Shown: positions 17,115-24,909 of the stretch, piece after piece
Numbering within the stretch: position 1 is the stretch's first letter
Layout: the number at the start of each line of letters is the position of its first letter
Origin: Phytophthora sp. 'mugwort'
Lineage: Eukaryota; Oomycota; Peronosporomycetes; Peronosporales; Peronosporaceae
Assembly (NCBI GenBank): GCA_033558025.1
Contig: JAUCEF010000107.1
Location: 1-27,761, forward strand
Length of the DNA: 27,761 nt
Reading direction: 5' to 3'
The notes under the pieces: model-generated
Databases searched by the model: none
What the model saw: only the letters and a program-made list of their open reading frames with translations
What the model was told of the DNA's origin: nothing
Made by a program: the position numbers and the translations under genes

Positions 17115-17230
17115 TTTTTTTTTTTTTTTTTTTTAATAAAAATATAATATTTATAAATTAATTTTTTTATAAATATATAGCATATATAGTAAGTAAGTAT
17201 TTTTAAAATATTTATTTCTTTTATTACATT
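17115..17230. promoter_or_regulatory. Divergent nad7/nad2 intergenic region with T21 run
   Basis: 116 nt separate the starts of nad7 (leftward) and nad2 (rightward), so promoters for both blocks would be expected here or just inside the genes. The T run 17114-17134 abuts the nad7 start codon. The middle has TATATAG twice (with CA between) and a TAAGTAAGTA repeat near 17189. No TATTCTTTAAGA motif is present. Confidence 0.5.
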
Positions 17231-18725
17231 ATGTTTTTTCAGGAAATTTTTAATAATAATTTTGAAATTATTATCCCCGAATTTTTTTTAACAACTTTTT
17301 TATTAATTTTATTATTATTTGTGTGTTTTTTATAAAAAAAATCAAAATGCTCAAAAAATTTTGATTATTAAAAATATTACTACTATAATAATATATTTAT
17401 TATTAATTCTTTTAATATTAACGTTAAATATAACAAATATTTCAAGTAACATATTAAATGGTGTATTACTTATTAATAATTTTACACAATTTATTAAAAT
17501 AATTTTAATTTTATTAACAATTATTTGTTTTTTAATACAACAAAAATATTTAATACAACAAAAAATAAATTCATATGAAATTAATATATTAATGTTAATA
17601 TCATTATTGGGTTTAATGTTATTGGTATCTGCAAATCATTTTATTACTTTATATTTAGCAATTGAATTACAAAGTTTAAGTTTTTATATATTAACATCCA
17701 CCCAAAAAAAATCGATATTATCAATTGAGGCTGGTTTAAAATATTTTATTTTAGGATCAATTGCTTCAGGTTTTATTCTATTTGGTTCTTCAATAATTTA
17801 TGCTATTACAGGTTCATTAAATTTTAATAATATTTTTTTAATATTATCAAATATAAATTTTTTAGATAATATAAATATATTAATTAGTTTATCTTATGGA
17901 TTAATTTTTATTTTAGTTGGTATTTTATTTAAAATAGGTGCTACACCTTTTCATTTTTGGTTGCCTGATGTATATGAAGGTGCTCCAAATAATATTTCAA
18001 GTTTTTTTGCTATTGTACCAAAAATTGCTTTTATAGGAATTTTAATTCGTTTATTTTTTGAGATTTTTTTTAATATTTCATATTTCTTTGAAATTTTTTT
18101 TTATATTATTTCATTTTTATCTATGTTAATCGGTGCATTATCGGCATTACAACAAAAAAAAATCAAAAGATTATTAGCTTATAGTGCAATAAGTCATGTA
18201 GGTTTTATATTAATAGGATTTACTTCAAATATGTTAAATAATATTCCATTTATTTTATTATATATTATAATTTATATTATAACAAGTATTAATTTATGGA
18301 CTTCTTATTTATCTTTAAATATCAATCATAAACCAATTAAATATTTAACAGATTTATCAAATATATATACTATTAATAAATTAATTGCTATTATTATAAT
18401 CATAAATATTTTTTCATTAGCTGGTATACCCCCATTAGCGGGTTTTTTTTCAAAATTATTTATATTTTTTTCAGCTATTAAAAATAATTATTTTAGTTTA
18501 GTATTTTTTGGTATTATTATAAGTGTTTTAAGCTCTTTTTATTATTTAAAAATAATTAAAATTATTTATTTTGAAAAAATATTTAGAAAAATGTATATTT
18601 CACAAATAAATAAAAGTCAAAGTATAATATTATTAATTAGTACTCAATTTATTTTATTTTTATTTATTTATCCTAATATTATATTAATAAATTTAAACAA
18701 AATTTATTTATATTTATTAATATAA
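17231..18725 (+). CDS. nad2: NADH dehydrogenase subunit 2, interrupted by one extra base (+1 frameshift)
   Basis: An antiporter-like proton-pumping subunit of complex I (NuoN homologue). The first frame starts at ATG 17231 with MFFQEIFNNNFEIIIPEFFL, the family's usual opening, and stops at TAA 17333-17335 after FVCFL. The remainder runs in the +1 frame from about 17320 to 18725 and contains WLPDVYEGAPNNIS near residue 245, KRLLAYSAISHVGFILIG near 310 and AGIPPLAGFFSKLF near 390. The switch lies in a T6 tract, 17326-17331 (GTGTTTTTTATAAAA). Skipping one T gives a continuous 497-residue protein of normal length. The long frame also has no ATG near its beginning, so starting there is unlikely. 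The cause (error, frameshifting or editing) is unresolved. Confidence 0.93.
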
Positions 18726-18731
18726 TATTTA

Positions 18732-18805
18732 GTTTGGATAGCTCAGTTGGTTAGAGTAAAAGACTGAAAATCTTTGTGTCGGTGGTTCAAATCCACCTCC
18801 AGACA
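18732..18805 (+). tRNA. trnF: tRNA-Phe (GAA)
   Basis: Acceptor GTTTGGA/TCCAGAC (one U-G), D-arm GCTC/GAGT, anticodon stem AAAGA/TCTTT with loop CTGAAAA, T-stem GGTGG/CCACC, discriminator A. It lies between nad2 and rps10. Confidence 0.96.
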
Positions 18806-18821
18806 ATTTTATTATTAAAAT

Positions 18822-19148
18822 ATGTATCTTTTAAGAATAACTTTTAAATCATTTCAAAAAATAAATCAACTCAAACAAAATTTATTAAAATTAAAAAAAA
18901 TTAATAAATTCAAAAATATTCAAATACCCGGTGTATTTCAAACAAAACAAAAAAAAAAAATTTTTACATTATTAAGATCTCCCCATGTAAATAAAAAATC
19001 ACGTGAACATTTTATTCATAAAAATTATACTTCTAAAATTAATATAAAATTTAAAAATATTTTTTATTTATTAAATTTTTTAGTTTTAATTAAAAAATTT
19101 TTATCTAAAAATTCATTAATAAATATTAAAATTATAAAAAAAAATTAA
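18822..19148 (+). CDS. rps10: Ribosomal protein S10
   Basis: 108 residues, typical for uS10, a small-subunit head protein. The N-terminus MYLLRITFKSF matches the family's .RI.LKSFD strand. The central IPGVFQTKQKKKIFTLLRSPHVNKKSREHF region, in pieces around residues 38-67, corresponds to the conserved PLPTK...TVLRSPHVNKKSREQFE loop and is the strongest evidence. The C-terminus is divergent and Lys/Ile-rich. It starts 16 nt after trnF, and trnR follows after 10 nt. The nad2-trnF-rps10 order is one I recall from oomycetes. Confidence 0.95.
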   Translation: MYLLRITFKSFQKINQLKQNLLKLKKINKFKNIQIPGVFQTKQKKKIFTLLRSPHVNKKSREHFIHKNYTSKINIKFKNIFYLLNFLVLIKKFLSKNSLINIKIIKKN

Positions 19149-19158
19149 AATTAAACTT

Positions 19159-19232
19159 ATGCTTATAGCTTAAATGGATAAAGCGTTAGATTGCGGATCT
19201 ATAAAATGAAAGTTCAAATCTTTCTAAGCATA
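19159..19232 (+). tRNA. trnR: tRNA-Arg (GCG)
   Basis: Fully paired acceptor ATGCTTA/TAAGCAT, D-stem GCTT/AAGC, anticodon loop TTGCGGA giving GCG, T-stem GAAAG/CTTTC, discriminator A. It is assigned to CGN Arg codons. A G34 anticodon should read only CGU and CGC, yet CGA codons occur in several genes here. It is the first of a four-tRNA run. Confidence 0.93.
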
Positions 19233-19246
19233 TATTTTATTTATTT

Positions 19247-19318
19247 TGAAGTATAGCCAAGTGGTAAGGCCTCCGTTTTTGGTACGGAAAATCAAAGGTT
19301 CGAATCCTTTTACTTCAA
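19247..19318 (+). tRNA. trnQ: tRNA-Gln (UUG)
   Basis: Acceptor TGAAGTA/TACTTCA, anticodon stem TCCGT/ACGGA with loop TTTTGGT, T-stem AAAGG/CCTTT, discriminator A. It is 2 nt from trnI, so processing must separate adjacent tRNA ends. Confidence 0.95.
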
Positions 19319-19320
19319 AA

Positions 19321-19394
19321 GGGCCTATAACTCAGTTGGTTAGAGTATACGCCTGATAAGTGTAAAGTCAGTAGTTCAAATCTACTTAGGCCCA
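19321..19394 (+). tRNA. trnI: tRNA-Ile (GAU)
   Basis: Acceptor GGGCCTA/TAGGCCC perfect and unusually G+C-rich, anticodon stem TACGC/GTGTA with loop CTGATAA, T-stem GTAGT/ATCTAC-type pairing, discriminator A. It reads AUU/AUC. Confidence 0.95.
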
Positions 19395-19396
19395 AT

Positions 19397-19469
19397 GAAT
19401 AATTAACTCAATTGGTAGAGTATTTCGTTTACACCGAAAATGTTAGCGGTTCGAGTCCGTTATTATTCA
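19397..19469 (+). tRNA. trnV: tRNA-Val (UAC)
   Basis: Acceptor GAATAAT/ATTATTC, D-stem ACTC/GAGT, anticodon stem TTTCG/CGAAA with loop TTTACAC, T-stem AGCGG/CCGTT, discriminator A. It lies 17 nt before the rps12 ATG. The rps12 frame is open into this tRNA but should not start there. Confidence 0.95.
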
Positions 19470-19486
19470 ATAAAATAACAAATAAT

Positions 19487-19867
19487 ATGTCAACAATTAA
19501 TCAATTATTTTTAAAAAAACAAAAACGTTTAGAAAAAAAAAAAAGAAATAAAAGTCCAGCTTTAAAACAATGTCCTCAACGTAAAGGTATTTGTTTAAAA
19601 GTTTATAATACAACACCTAAAAAACCAAATTCTGCTATGCGTAAAGTAGCAAAAGTACACCTATCTAGTAGGTATACAATAATTACTTATATTCCAGGTA
19701 TTGGTCATACTTTACAAGAACATTCAATAGTATTAGTTAGAGGAGGTCGTGTAAAAGATTTACCTGGAGTAAAATATCATGTAATTCGTGGTAAATATGA
19801 TTTATTAGGGATTTATTCTCGAAAAACATCAAGATCAAAATATGGAACTAAAATACGAAGAGTATAA
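19487..19867 (+). CDS. rps12: Ribosomal protein S12
   Basis: 126 residues, the family norm. uS12 lies at the decoding centre. It carries the conserved [16 protein letters not shown] block near residues 43-58 and [28 protein letters not shown] in pieces near 72-100, including the Lys and the PGV loop, then GKYDLLG and [11 protein letters not shown] at the C-terminus. I choose the ATG at 19487 ([11 protein letters not shown]), because the longer frame would begin inside trnV. Its last 26 nt overlap the start of rps7, the usual bacterial str-operon pair. Confidence 0.98.
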   Translation: MSTINQLFLKKQKRLEKKKRNKSPALKQCPQRKGICLKVYNTTPKKPNSAMRKVAKVHLSSRYTIITYIPGIGHTLQEHSIVLVRGGRVKDLPGVKYHVIRGKYDLLGIYSRKTSRSKYGTKIRRV

Positions 19868-20273
19868 AATAAAAAAATTATTTATAAATATGTTATTAAA
19901 AAAAGGAAAAAAAACTTGTTCTGAAAACATATTTATAAATATTTTAATTACTTTAAAAAAAATTACAAAACAAAAACCGAATTTTATTTTATTTAAATCA
20001 ATTGAAAATTTATTACCGAAATTAAAAGCAATAAGTATTCCAAATAAAAAACGAAATAAAAAAAAAAAAAAAAAAGATAGATATTTTTTAATGCTTTTAA
20101 ATGAAGATAAACAAATTAAAAAATCGATATCGTGGTTACTTTTAAATGCAAATTTAAAAAACATAACAAACGAAATTATTCAAACTTCAAAAAATAAAAG
20201 TAAAACAATCAATACAAAAAAACAATATTATAAAAATATAAAAAAATTAAAATTTAATCTTATTTTTGATTAA
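19842..20273 (+). CDS. rps7: Ribosomal protein S7
   Basis: uS7 organises the 3' domain of the small-subunit rRNA. The frame from ATG 19842 gives 143 residues and overlaps rps12 by 26 nt. A second ATG at 19890 starts [14 protein letters not shown], matching the family's N-terminal block (NMLMKKGKKT..E), so the true start could be either; 19842 preserves the short helix before it. Other recognisable parts are [19 protein letters not shown] (usually A.EN..P.VEVKS.R.GG) near 54-72 and [14 protein letters not shown] near 90. The C-terminal half is divergent, Lys-rich and contains a Lys run, and it ends before the usual H.MAEAN.A tail, so it is short against the bacterial 156 residues. Confidence 0.85.
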   Translation: MELKYEEYKIKKLFINMLLKKGKKTCSENIFINILITLKKITKQKPNFILFKSIENLLPKLKAISIPNKKRNKKKKKKDRYFLMLLNEDKQIKKSISWLLLNANLKNITNEIIQTSKNKSKTINTKKQYYKNIKKLKFNLIFD

Positions 20274-20333
20274 TTTTTTTAAAATACATTATTTATCATT
20301 AAATAATTAATTATTACAAATTATAAAATTCTT

Positions 20334-21248
20334 ATGAAAAATTATTATTATATTAATAAAAAAAATTTACAAATAGAAACTACAACAAATGATTCTAATA
20401 TCGATAAATTTCAAAATGATTTAAAAATTTTAAAAGAAATTAGTAATAATATACAAAATACACAAAAACATCCTTATCATTTAGTAGATCCAAGTCCTTG
20501 GCCTTTTATAATTTCTTTTGGACTTTTTTTTTTAACTTTTGGTGGTGCTATGTATTTTCATGGTTATATTGGCAGTAATTTCTTAATTTTAACAGGATTT
20601 TTAATGATTATTTTAACAATGTATACTTGGTTTCGTGATATAGTTAGAGAAGCTGTATATGAAGGTCAACATACTAAACAAGTACAATTAGGTTTAAGAA
20701 ATGGTATGCTTTTATTTATTTTTAGTGAATTACTATTTTTTGTTAGTTTTTTTTGGGCTTTTTTTCATTCAGCTTTAGCACCAACACCTGAAATTGGATC
20801 TTTATGGCCACCATTAGGTATTGAAACTGTTAATGCTTGGGGTATTCCTTTATTAAATACTGTAATATTATTATCATCTGGGGCAACTATTACTTGGGCA
20901 CACCATTCAATAGTTTTTGGTGATAGAAAAAATGCTATTTTAAGTTTAATTATTACAATTTTATTAGCTTTTTTTTTTACTTTAATTCAAGCCTATGAAT
21001 ATATTGAAAGTACTTTTTCAATTTCTGATAGTATTTATGGTACAACTTTTTTTTTATTAACAGGTTTTCATGGTATTCACGTTATTGTAGGTACTATTTT
21101 TATTATAGTAAGTACTATTAGATTAATTAATCATCATTTTACAAAACAACATCATTTCGGTTTTGAAGCTGCAGCTTGGTATTGGCATTTTGTAGATGTT
21201 GTTTGGTTATTTTTATTTGTAGCAGTTTACTGGTGGGGAGGTAATTAA
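20334..21248 (+). CDS. cox3: Cytochrome c oxidase subunit 3, with N-terminal extension
   Basis: A 304-residue core subunit of complex IV with seven helices that stabilises subunit 1. The canonical protein begins around residue 47 with HPYHLVDPSPWPF. WFRDIVREAVYEGQHTKQVQLG lies near 102-123, and GFHGIHVIVGTIFIIVSTIR near 243-262 with its His, and FVDVVWLFLFVAVYWWGG at the end, are all standard. Ahead of the normal start lies about 45 polar residues (MKNYYYINKKNLQIETTTND...). No in-frame ATG exists nearer the conserved start, so translation from 20334 (or a non-ATG codon) seems needed. Most family members are about 260-280 residues. Confidence 0.97.
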   Translation: MKNYYYINKKNLQIETTTNDSNIDKFQNDLKILKEISNNIQNTQKHPYHLVDPSPWPFIISFGLFFLTFGGAMYFHGYIGSNFLILTGFLMIILTMYTWFRDIVREAVYEGQHTKQVQLGLRNGMLLFIFSELLFFVSFFWAFFHSALAPTPEIGSLWPPLGIETVNAWGIPLLNTVILLSSGATITWAHHSIVFGDRKNAILSLIITILLAFFFTLIQAYEYIESTFSISDSIYGTTFFLLTGFHGIHVIVGTIFIIVSTIRLINHHFTKQHHFGFEAAAWYWHFVDVVWLFLFVAVYWWGGN

Positions 21249-21272
21249 TTTATTAAAAAATTAATAATTTTT

Positions 21273-21992
21273 ATGGTTAGTCCTTTAGAACAATTTGAAA
21301 TTTTACCTATTTTTCAAATACCTTTTGTATTTACTAATGCTTCTTTAATTTTAGTAATAGGTTTAGTTTATTTATATATATTTACATGTATAAAAACTAA
21401 ATTTATTCCAACACGTTTTCAACAAATTTTTGAAATGATTTTTAATATTACAATTGAATTAACTTATTCTAGTATAGGAAAAGCTGGTAAATATTTTGTT
21501 TCATTAATTTTTGTTGTTTTTTTTTTTATTTTATTATGTAATTTAATAGGAATGATTCCATACAGTTTTACTATAACAAGTCATTTAATTATTACGTTTA
21601 CTTTAGCATTAACAATTTATTTAGGTTTTAATTTAATTGGAATTAAAAAACATAAATTTAATTTTTTAAATTTATTATTACCTAGTGGTGCAAGTATAGC
21701 ATTAGTTCCCATCTTAGTACCTATTGAATTAGTTTCATACATTTTTCGTGTAATTAGTTTACCTGTACGATTATTTGCAAATATGATGGCTGGACATACT
21801 TTATTAAAAGTAATTGCAGGTTTTGCTTGGGCTATGTTAAATGTAAATAGTTTTATTTTTATGGCACATTTTATTCCATTAATAATTATTGTATTATTGG
21901 TTGGTTTAGAAATTGCTGTAGCTTTAATTCAGGCATATGTGTTTACGATTTTAACGTGTATGTATATAAATGATGCTTTAAATTTACATTAA
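21273..21992 (+). CDS. atp6: ATP synthase F0 subunit a
   Basis: A 239-residue membrane subunit that forms the proton half-channels facing the c-ring. The essential Arg is Arg166 in LPVRLFANMMAGHTLL, and the last helices carry GLEIAVALIQAYVFTILTCMYINDA, with the conserved Glu and Gln positions. MVSPLEQFEI is a typical N-terminus. Length is within family range. It lies 24 nt after cox3, probably on the same transcript, with trnD following after 36 nt. Confidence 0.99.
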   Translation: MVSPLEQFEILPIFQIPFVFTNASLILVIGLVYLYIFTCIKTKFIPTRFQQIFEMIFNITIELTYSSIGKAGKYFVSLIFVVFFFILLCNLIGMIPYSFTITSHLIITFTLALTIYLGFNLIGIKKHKFNFLNLLLPSGASIALVPILVPIELVSYIFRVISLPVRLFANMMAGHTLLKVIAGFAWAMLNVNSFIFMAHFIPLIIIVLLVGLEIAVALIQAYVFTILTCMYINDALNLH

Positions 21993-22028
21993 TAAAATAT
22001 ACAAAAATAAGATATAATATTTTATATT

Positions 22029-22102
22029 GGAAAAATAGCTCAGTTGGTTAGAGTGGTAGCTTGTCACGCTATAAGTCGCGGGTTCAAGTCCCGTTTTTTC
22101 CG
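22029..22102 (+). tRNA. trnD: tRNA-Asp (GUC)
   Basis: Acceptor GGAAAAA/TTTTTCC, D-arm GCTC/GAGT, anticodon stem GTAGC/GCTAT with loop TTGTCAC, T-stem GCGGG/CCCGT, discriminator G. It separates atp6 from nad3. Confidence 0.96.
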
Positions 22103-22136
22103 TTTAAATTTATTATATTTAAAAAAATTTATAAAT

Positions 22137-22490
22137 ATGTTATTAAATTATTCAAATATTTTTATATTCTTAATATTAAGTTTATTTTTATCAATTTTAA
22201 TTTTCATTTTATCTTTTAGTTTAATTAAACAAAAAGATGATTTAGAAAAGTTAACAGCCTATGAATGTGGATTTAATCCTTATGATGATGCTAGAAAAAT
22301 TTTTGATGTAAAATTTTATTTAGTAGCTATCCTTTTTATTATTTTTGATTTAGAAGCTGTTTTTATTTTTCCTTGGGTTTTAACTTTAAGTTCAAATTTT
22401 TCATGGGGATTTTGGACTATGATTGAATTTTTAGTTGAATTAGTTATAGGTTTTATTTATATTTGGTGTAGTGATGCTTTAGAATGGTAA
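22137..22490 (+). CDS. nad3: NADH dehydrogenase subunit 3
   Basis: A 117-residue complex I membrane subunit (NuoA homologue) with three helices. The loop after helix 1 contains the conserved ECGFNPYDDARKIFDVKFYLVA segment, with Cys44 near the quinone cavity, followed by IIFDLEAVFIFPW (the conserved Asp/Glu pair in helix 2). The frame is open upstream through trnD, but the ATG at 22137 (MLLNYSNIFIFLIL) clears the tRNA and gives the normal length of about 118. Confidence 0.98.
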   Translation: MLLNYSNIFIFLILSLFLSILIFILSFSLIKQKDDLEKLTAYECGFNPYDDARKIFDVKFYLVAILFIIFDLEAVFIFPWVLTLSSNFSWGFWTMIEFLVELVIGFIYIWCSDALEW

Positions 22491-22680
22491 ATTATTTAAA
22501 AATATAAAAAAATTTATTGTTATTAAATTAAAAAAATTTTTATAAAATTATTTTAACTATATTAATTTTAATATAATTTTTTTTAATAAAATTATATTTT
22601 AATTTAAAATTAGTTAAAGTATATAATAATATTATATATAATTTAAAATTTTTTATATAATTAAATATTCTAAAAAAGTT

Positions 22681-22692
22681 TATTCTTTAAGA
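22681..22692 (+). promoter_or_regulatory. Shared motif TATTCTTTAAGA upstream of atp9
   Basis: An exact copy, ending 36 nt before the atp9 ATG, in a 238-nt AT-rich spacer after nad3 that holds nothing else recognisable. With two preceding T it extends to 14 nt identity with the nad5 copy. Confidence 0.45.
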
Positions 22693-22704
22693 TATTTTAA
22701 ATAA

Positions 22705-22956
<252 letters not shown>

Positions 22957-22973
22957 TTAAAATTAAATCCTGA

Positions 22974-23007
22974 AAAATATGATAAAAATTAATTTTTATC
23001 GTATTTT
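22974..23007 (+). terminator. 15-bp stem-loop after atp9
   Basis: Arms 22974-22988 and 22993-23007 pair over 15 bp with one U-G, around a TTAA loop, starting 18 nt past the atp9 stop. A smaller hairpin (AATACT/AGTATT, 23024-23041) follows. It lies where no tRNA is available, consistent with a 3'-end or processing element. Confidence 0.7.
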
Positions 23008-23076
23008 ATGTTATATATATACTAATACTGGTTATAGTATTTATTTTAGAAAAAAAATTATTTATTTTTTTAATAT

Positions 23077-23108
23077 ATAAATATTTATAATTATAAATAT
23101 TTATAATT
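23077..23108 (+). repeat. Perfect 16-bp tandem duplication
   Basis: Two adjacent copies of ATAAATATTTATAATT lie just upstream of the nad9 ATG at 23120. The unit is itself nearly palindromic (ATAAATATTTAT). Confidence 0.85.
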
Positions 23109-23119
23109 ATTTTTTATTT

Positions 23120-23686
23120 ATGAAAGTATTAAAAAAATTTAGTCAATATTTATTACAGATTTTACCAATAATAAATTATACTTTATATAAAAATGAATTA
23201 TGTATAAATATTTCTACAAAAAATTTAATTCCTATTTTATTTTTTTTAAAAAATCATACAAATACTCAATTTAAAGTATTATCAGAAATTTGTGTTATAG
23301 ATTATATTAATAAAAAAAAACGTTTTGAAATAATTTATAATTTATTAAGTATTCGTTTTAATAGTCGTTTAAAAATTAAAATAATAATTAATGAATTACA
23401 ACCGGTAGATTCAATTATAAAAATATATCAATCAGCCAATTGGTGTGAAAGAGAAGTTTGGGATATGTTTGGTATTTTTTTTTTATACCATCCCGATTTA
23501 AGACGGATTTTAACAGATTATGGTTTTGAAGGACATCCTTTACGTAAAGATTTCCCTTTAAGTGGTTTTTTAGAAATTTTTTATAATGAATTAAAAAAAC
23601 GTGTTGTTTATGAACCCATTAATTTATCACAACAATACCGATTATTTGAATTTAATAATCCTTGGAATAATAAAATAAATATGTAA
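23120..23686 (+). CDS. nad9: NADH dehydrogenase subunit 9 (30 kDa)
   Basis: A 188-residue peripheral-arm subunit of complex I (NuoC homologue), soluble, next to nad7. The strongest signature is ANWCEREVWDMFGIFF followed by HPDLRRILTDYGFEGHPLRKDFPL near residues 107-152, nearly invariant in the family. Upstream, LSEICVIDYINKKKRFEIIYNLLS (near 54-78) is the domain's beta-sheet. The C-terminal RVVYEPINLSQQYRLF is also typical. ATG 23120 gives the normal length. Confidence 0.99.
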   Translation: MKVLKKFSQYLLQILPIINYTLYKNELCINISTKNLIPILFFLKNHTNTQFKVLSEICVIDYINKKKRFEIIYNLLSIRFNSRLKIKIIINELQPVDSIIKIYQSANWCEREVWDMFGIFFLYHPDLRRILTDYGFEGHPLRKDFPLSGFLEIFYNELKKRVVYEPINLSQQYRLFEFNNPWNNKINM

Positions 23687-23733
23687 TATTTTATTAATTA
23701 TTTTTGCTTTTAGGTAATTTTTCATTTCATATT

Positions 23734-24909
23734 ATGAGATGGAATAAAAAATCATTATTTGCGATTCTTAATAATCATTTAATAGATTATCCTACACCTA
23801 TTAATTTAAATTATTTTTTTGGATTCGGTTCGTTAGCTGGTATTATGTTAGTAATACAAATTTTAACAGGTATTTTTTTAGCAATGCATTATACTCCACA
23901 TATTGATTTAGCTTTTAATAGTGTTGAACATATTATGAGAGATGTAAATAATGGTTGGTTAATTAGATATACACATGCAAATGGAGCATCTTTTTTTTTT
24001 ATTGTTGTATATATTCATATTTTTCGTGGTTTATATTATGGTTCTTATATCACACCAAGAGAAGCTATATGGTCTTCTGGTGTAATTATTTTTATTTTAA
24101 TGATGGCTACAGCTTTTATGGGTTATGTTTTACCTTGGGGACAAATGAGTTTTTGGGGTGCAACTGTTATTACTAATTTATTTTCTGCAATACCCTTAAT
24201 AGGAAAAGATATTGTTGATTGGCTTTGGGGCGGATTTGCTGTTGATAATCCAACATTAAATCGTTTTTTTAGTTTACATTTTACATTACCTTTTATAATT
24301 GTGGGTGCCGTATTGATACATTTAATTTTATTACATGAAGTTGGTTCAAATAATCCTTTAGGTATTACATTAAAAAATGAAAATATACCTTTTTATCCAT
24401 ATTTTTATACTAAAGATTTATTTGGATTAATGATCTTATTTTTGATTTTCTTTATTTTTATTTTTTTTTATCCTAATACATTAGGTCATCCCGATAATTA
24501 TATTGAAGCAAATCCAATGAAAACACCTTTACATATCGTACCAGAATGGTATTTTTTACCGTTTTATGCAATTTTAAGATCTATTCCTAATAAAATTGGC
24601 GGTGTTATAGCTATGTTTGGTTCATTACTTATTTTATTAACAATACCTTTTACAAATTCATCTGAAATTAGAAGTACAGCTTTTAGACCTATATTTAAAA
24701 TTTGTTATTGGTTATTAGTTATAGCTTTTTTATTATTAGGTTGGGTTGGACAATGTCCAGTTGAATATCCTTATACTGAAATTGGTATTATAAGTATGAT
24801 TTATTATTTTTTTTTTTTTATAATAATTATACCATTTTTAGGTAAATTAGAAACTTATTTAGTACGTTATAATATTAATAAAAAATCTTTAATAAATAAA
24901 AATAAATAA
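23734..24909 (+). CDS. cob: Apocytochrome b
   Basis: A 391-residue complex III subunit with two b hemes and both quinone sites. The frame is open from 23704, but I use the ATG at 23734 ([20 protein letters not shown]), the family's standard N-terminus. Heme ligands are His81 and His95 (helix B) and His182 and His196 (helix D). [16 protein letters not shown] (130-145) and the Qo-site PEWY are present. The protein is complete at its C-terminus ([14 protein letters not shown] plus a Lys/Asn tail). The stop at 24907-24909 overlaps the beginning of the N-truncated nad11 frame by up to 14 nt. Confidence 0.99.
   Translation: MRWNKKSLFAILNNHLIDYPTPINLNYFFGFGSLAGIMLVIQILTGIFLAMHYTPHIDLAFNSVEHIMRDVNNGWLIRYTHANGASFFFIVVYIHIFRGLYYGSYITPREAIWSSGVIIFILMMATAFMGYVLPWGQMSFWGATVITNLFSAIPLIGKDIVDWLWGGFAVDNPTLNRFFSLHFTLPFIIVGAVLIHLILLHEVGSNNPLGITLKNENIPFYPYFYTKDLFGLMILFLIFFIFIFFYPNTLGHPDNYIEANPMKTPLHIVPEWYFLPFYAILRSIPNKIGGVIAMFGSLLILLTIPFTNSSEIRSTAFRPIFKICYWLLVIAFLLLGWVGQCPVEYPYTEIGIISMIYYFFFFIIIIPFLGKLETYLVRYNINKKSLINKNK

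Noticed and set aside
19835..20164. 109-codon minus-strand frame antisense to rps7.
   Set aside because: Phe-rich translation simply mirrors the Lys/Asn-rich S7 coding strand.
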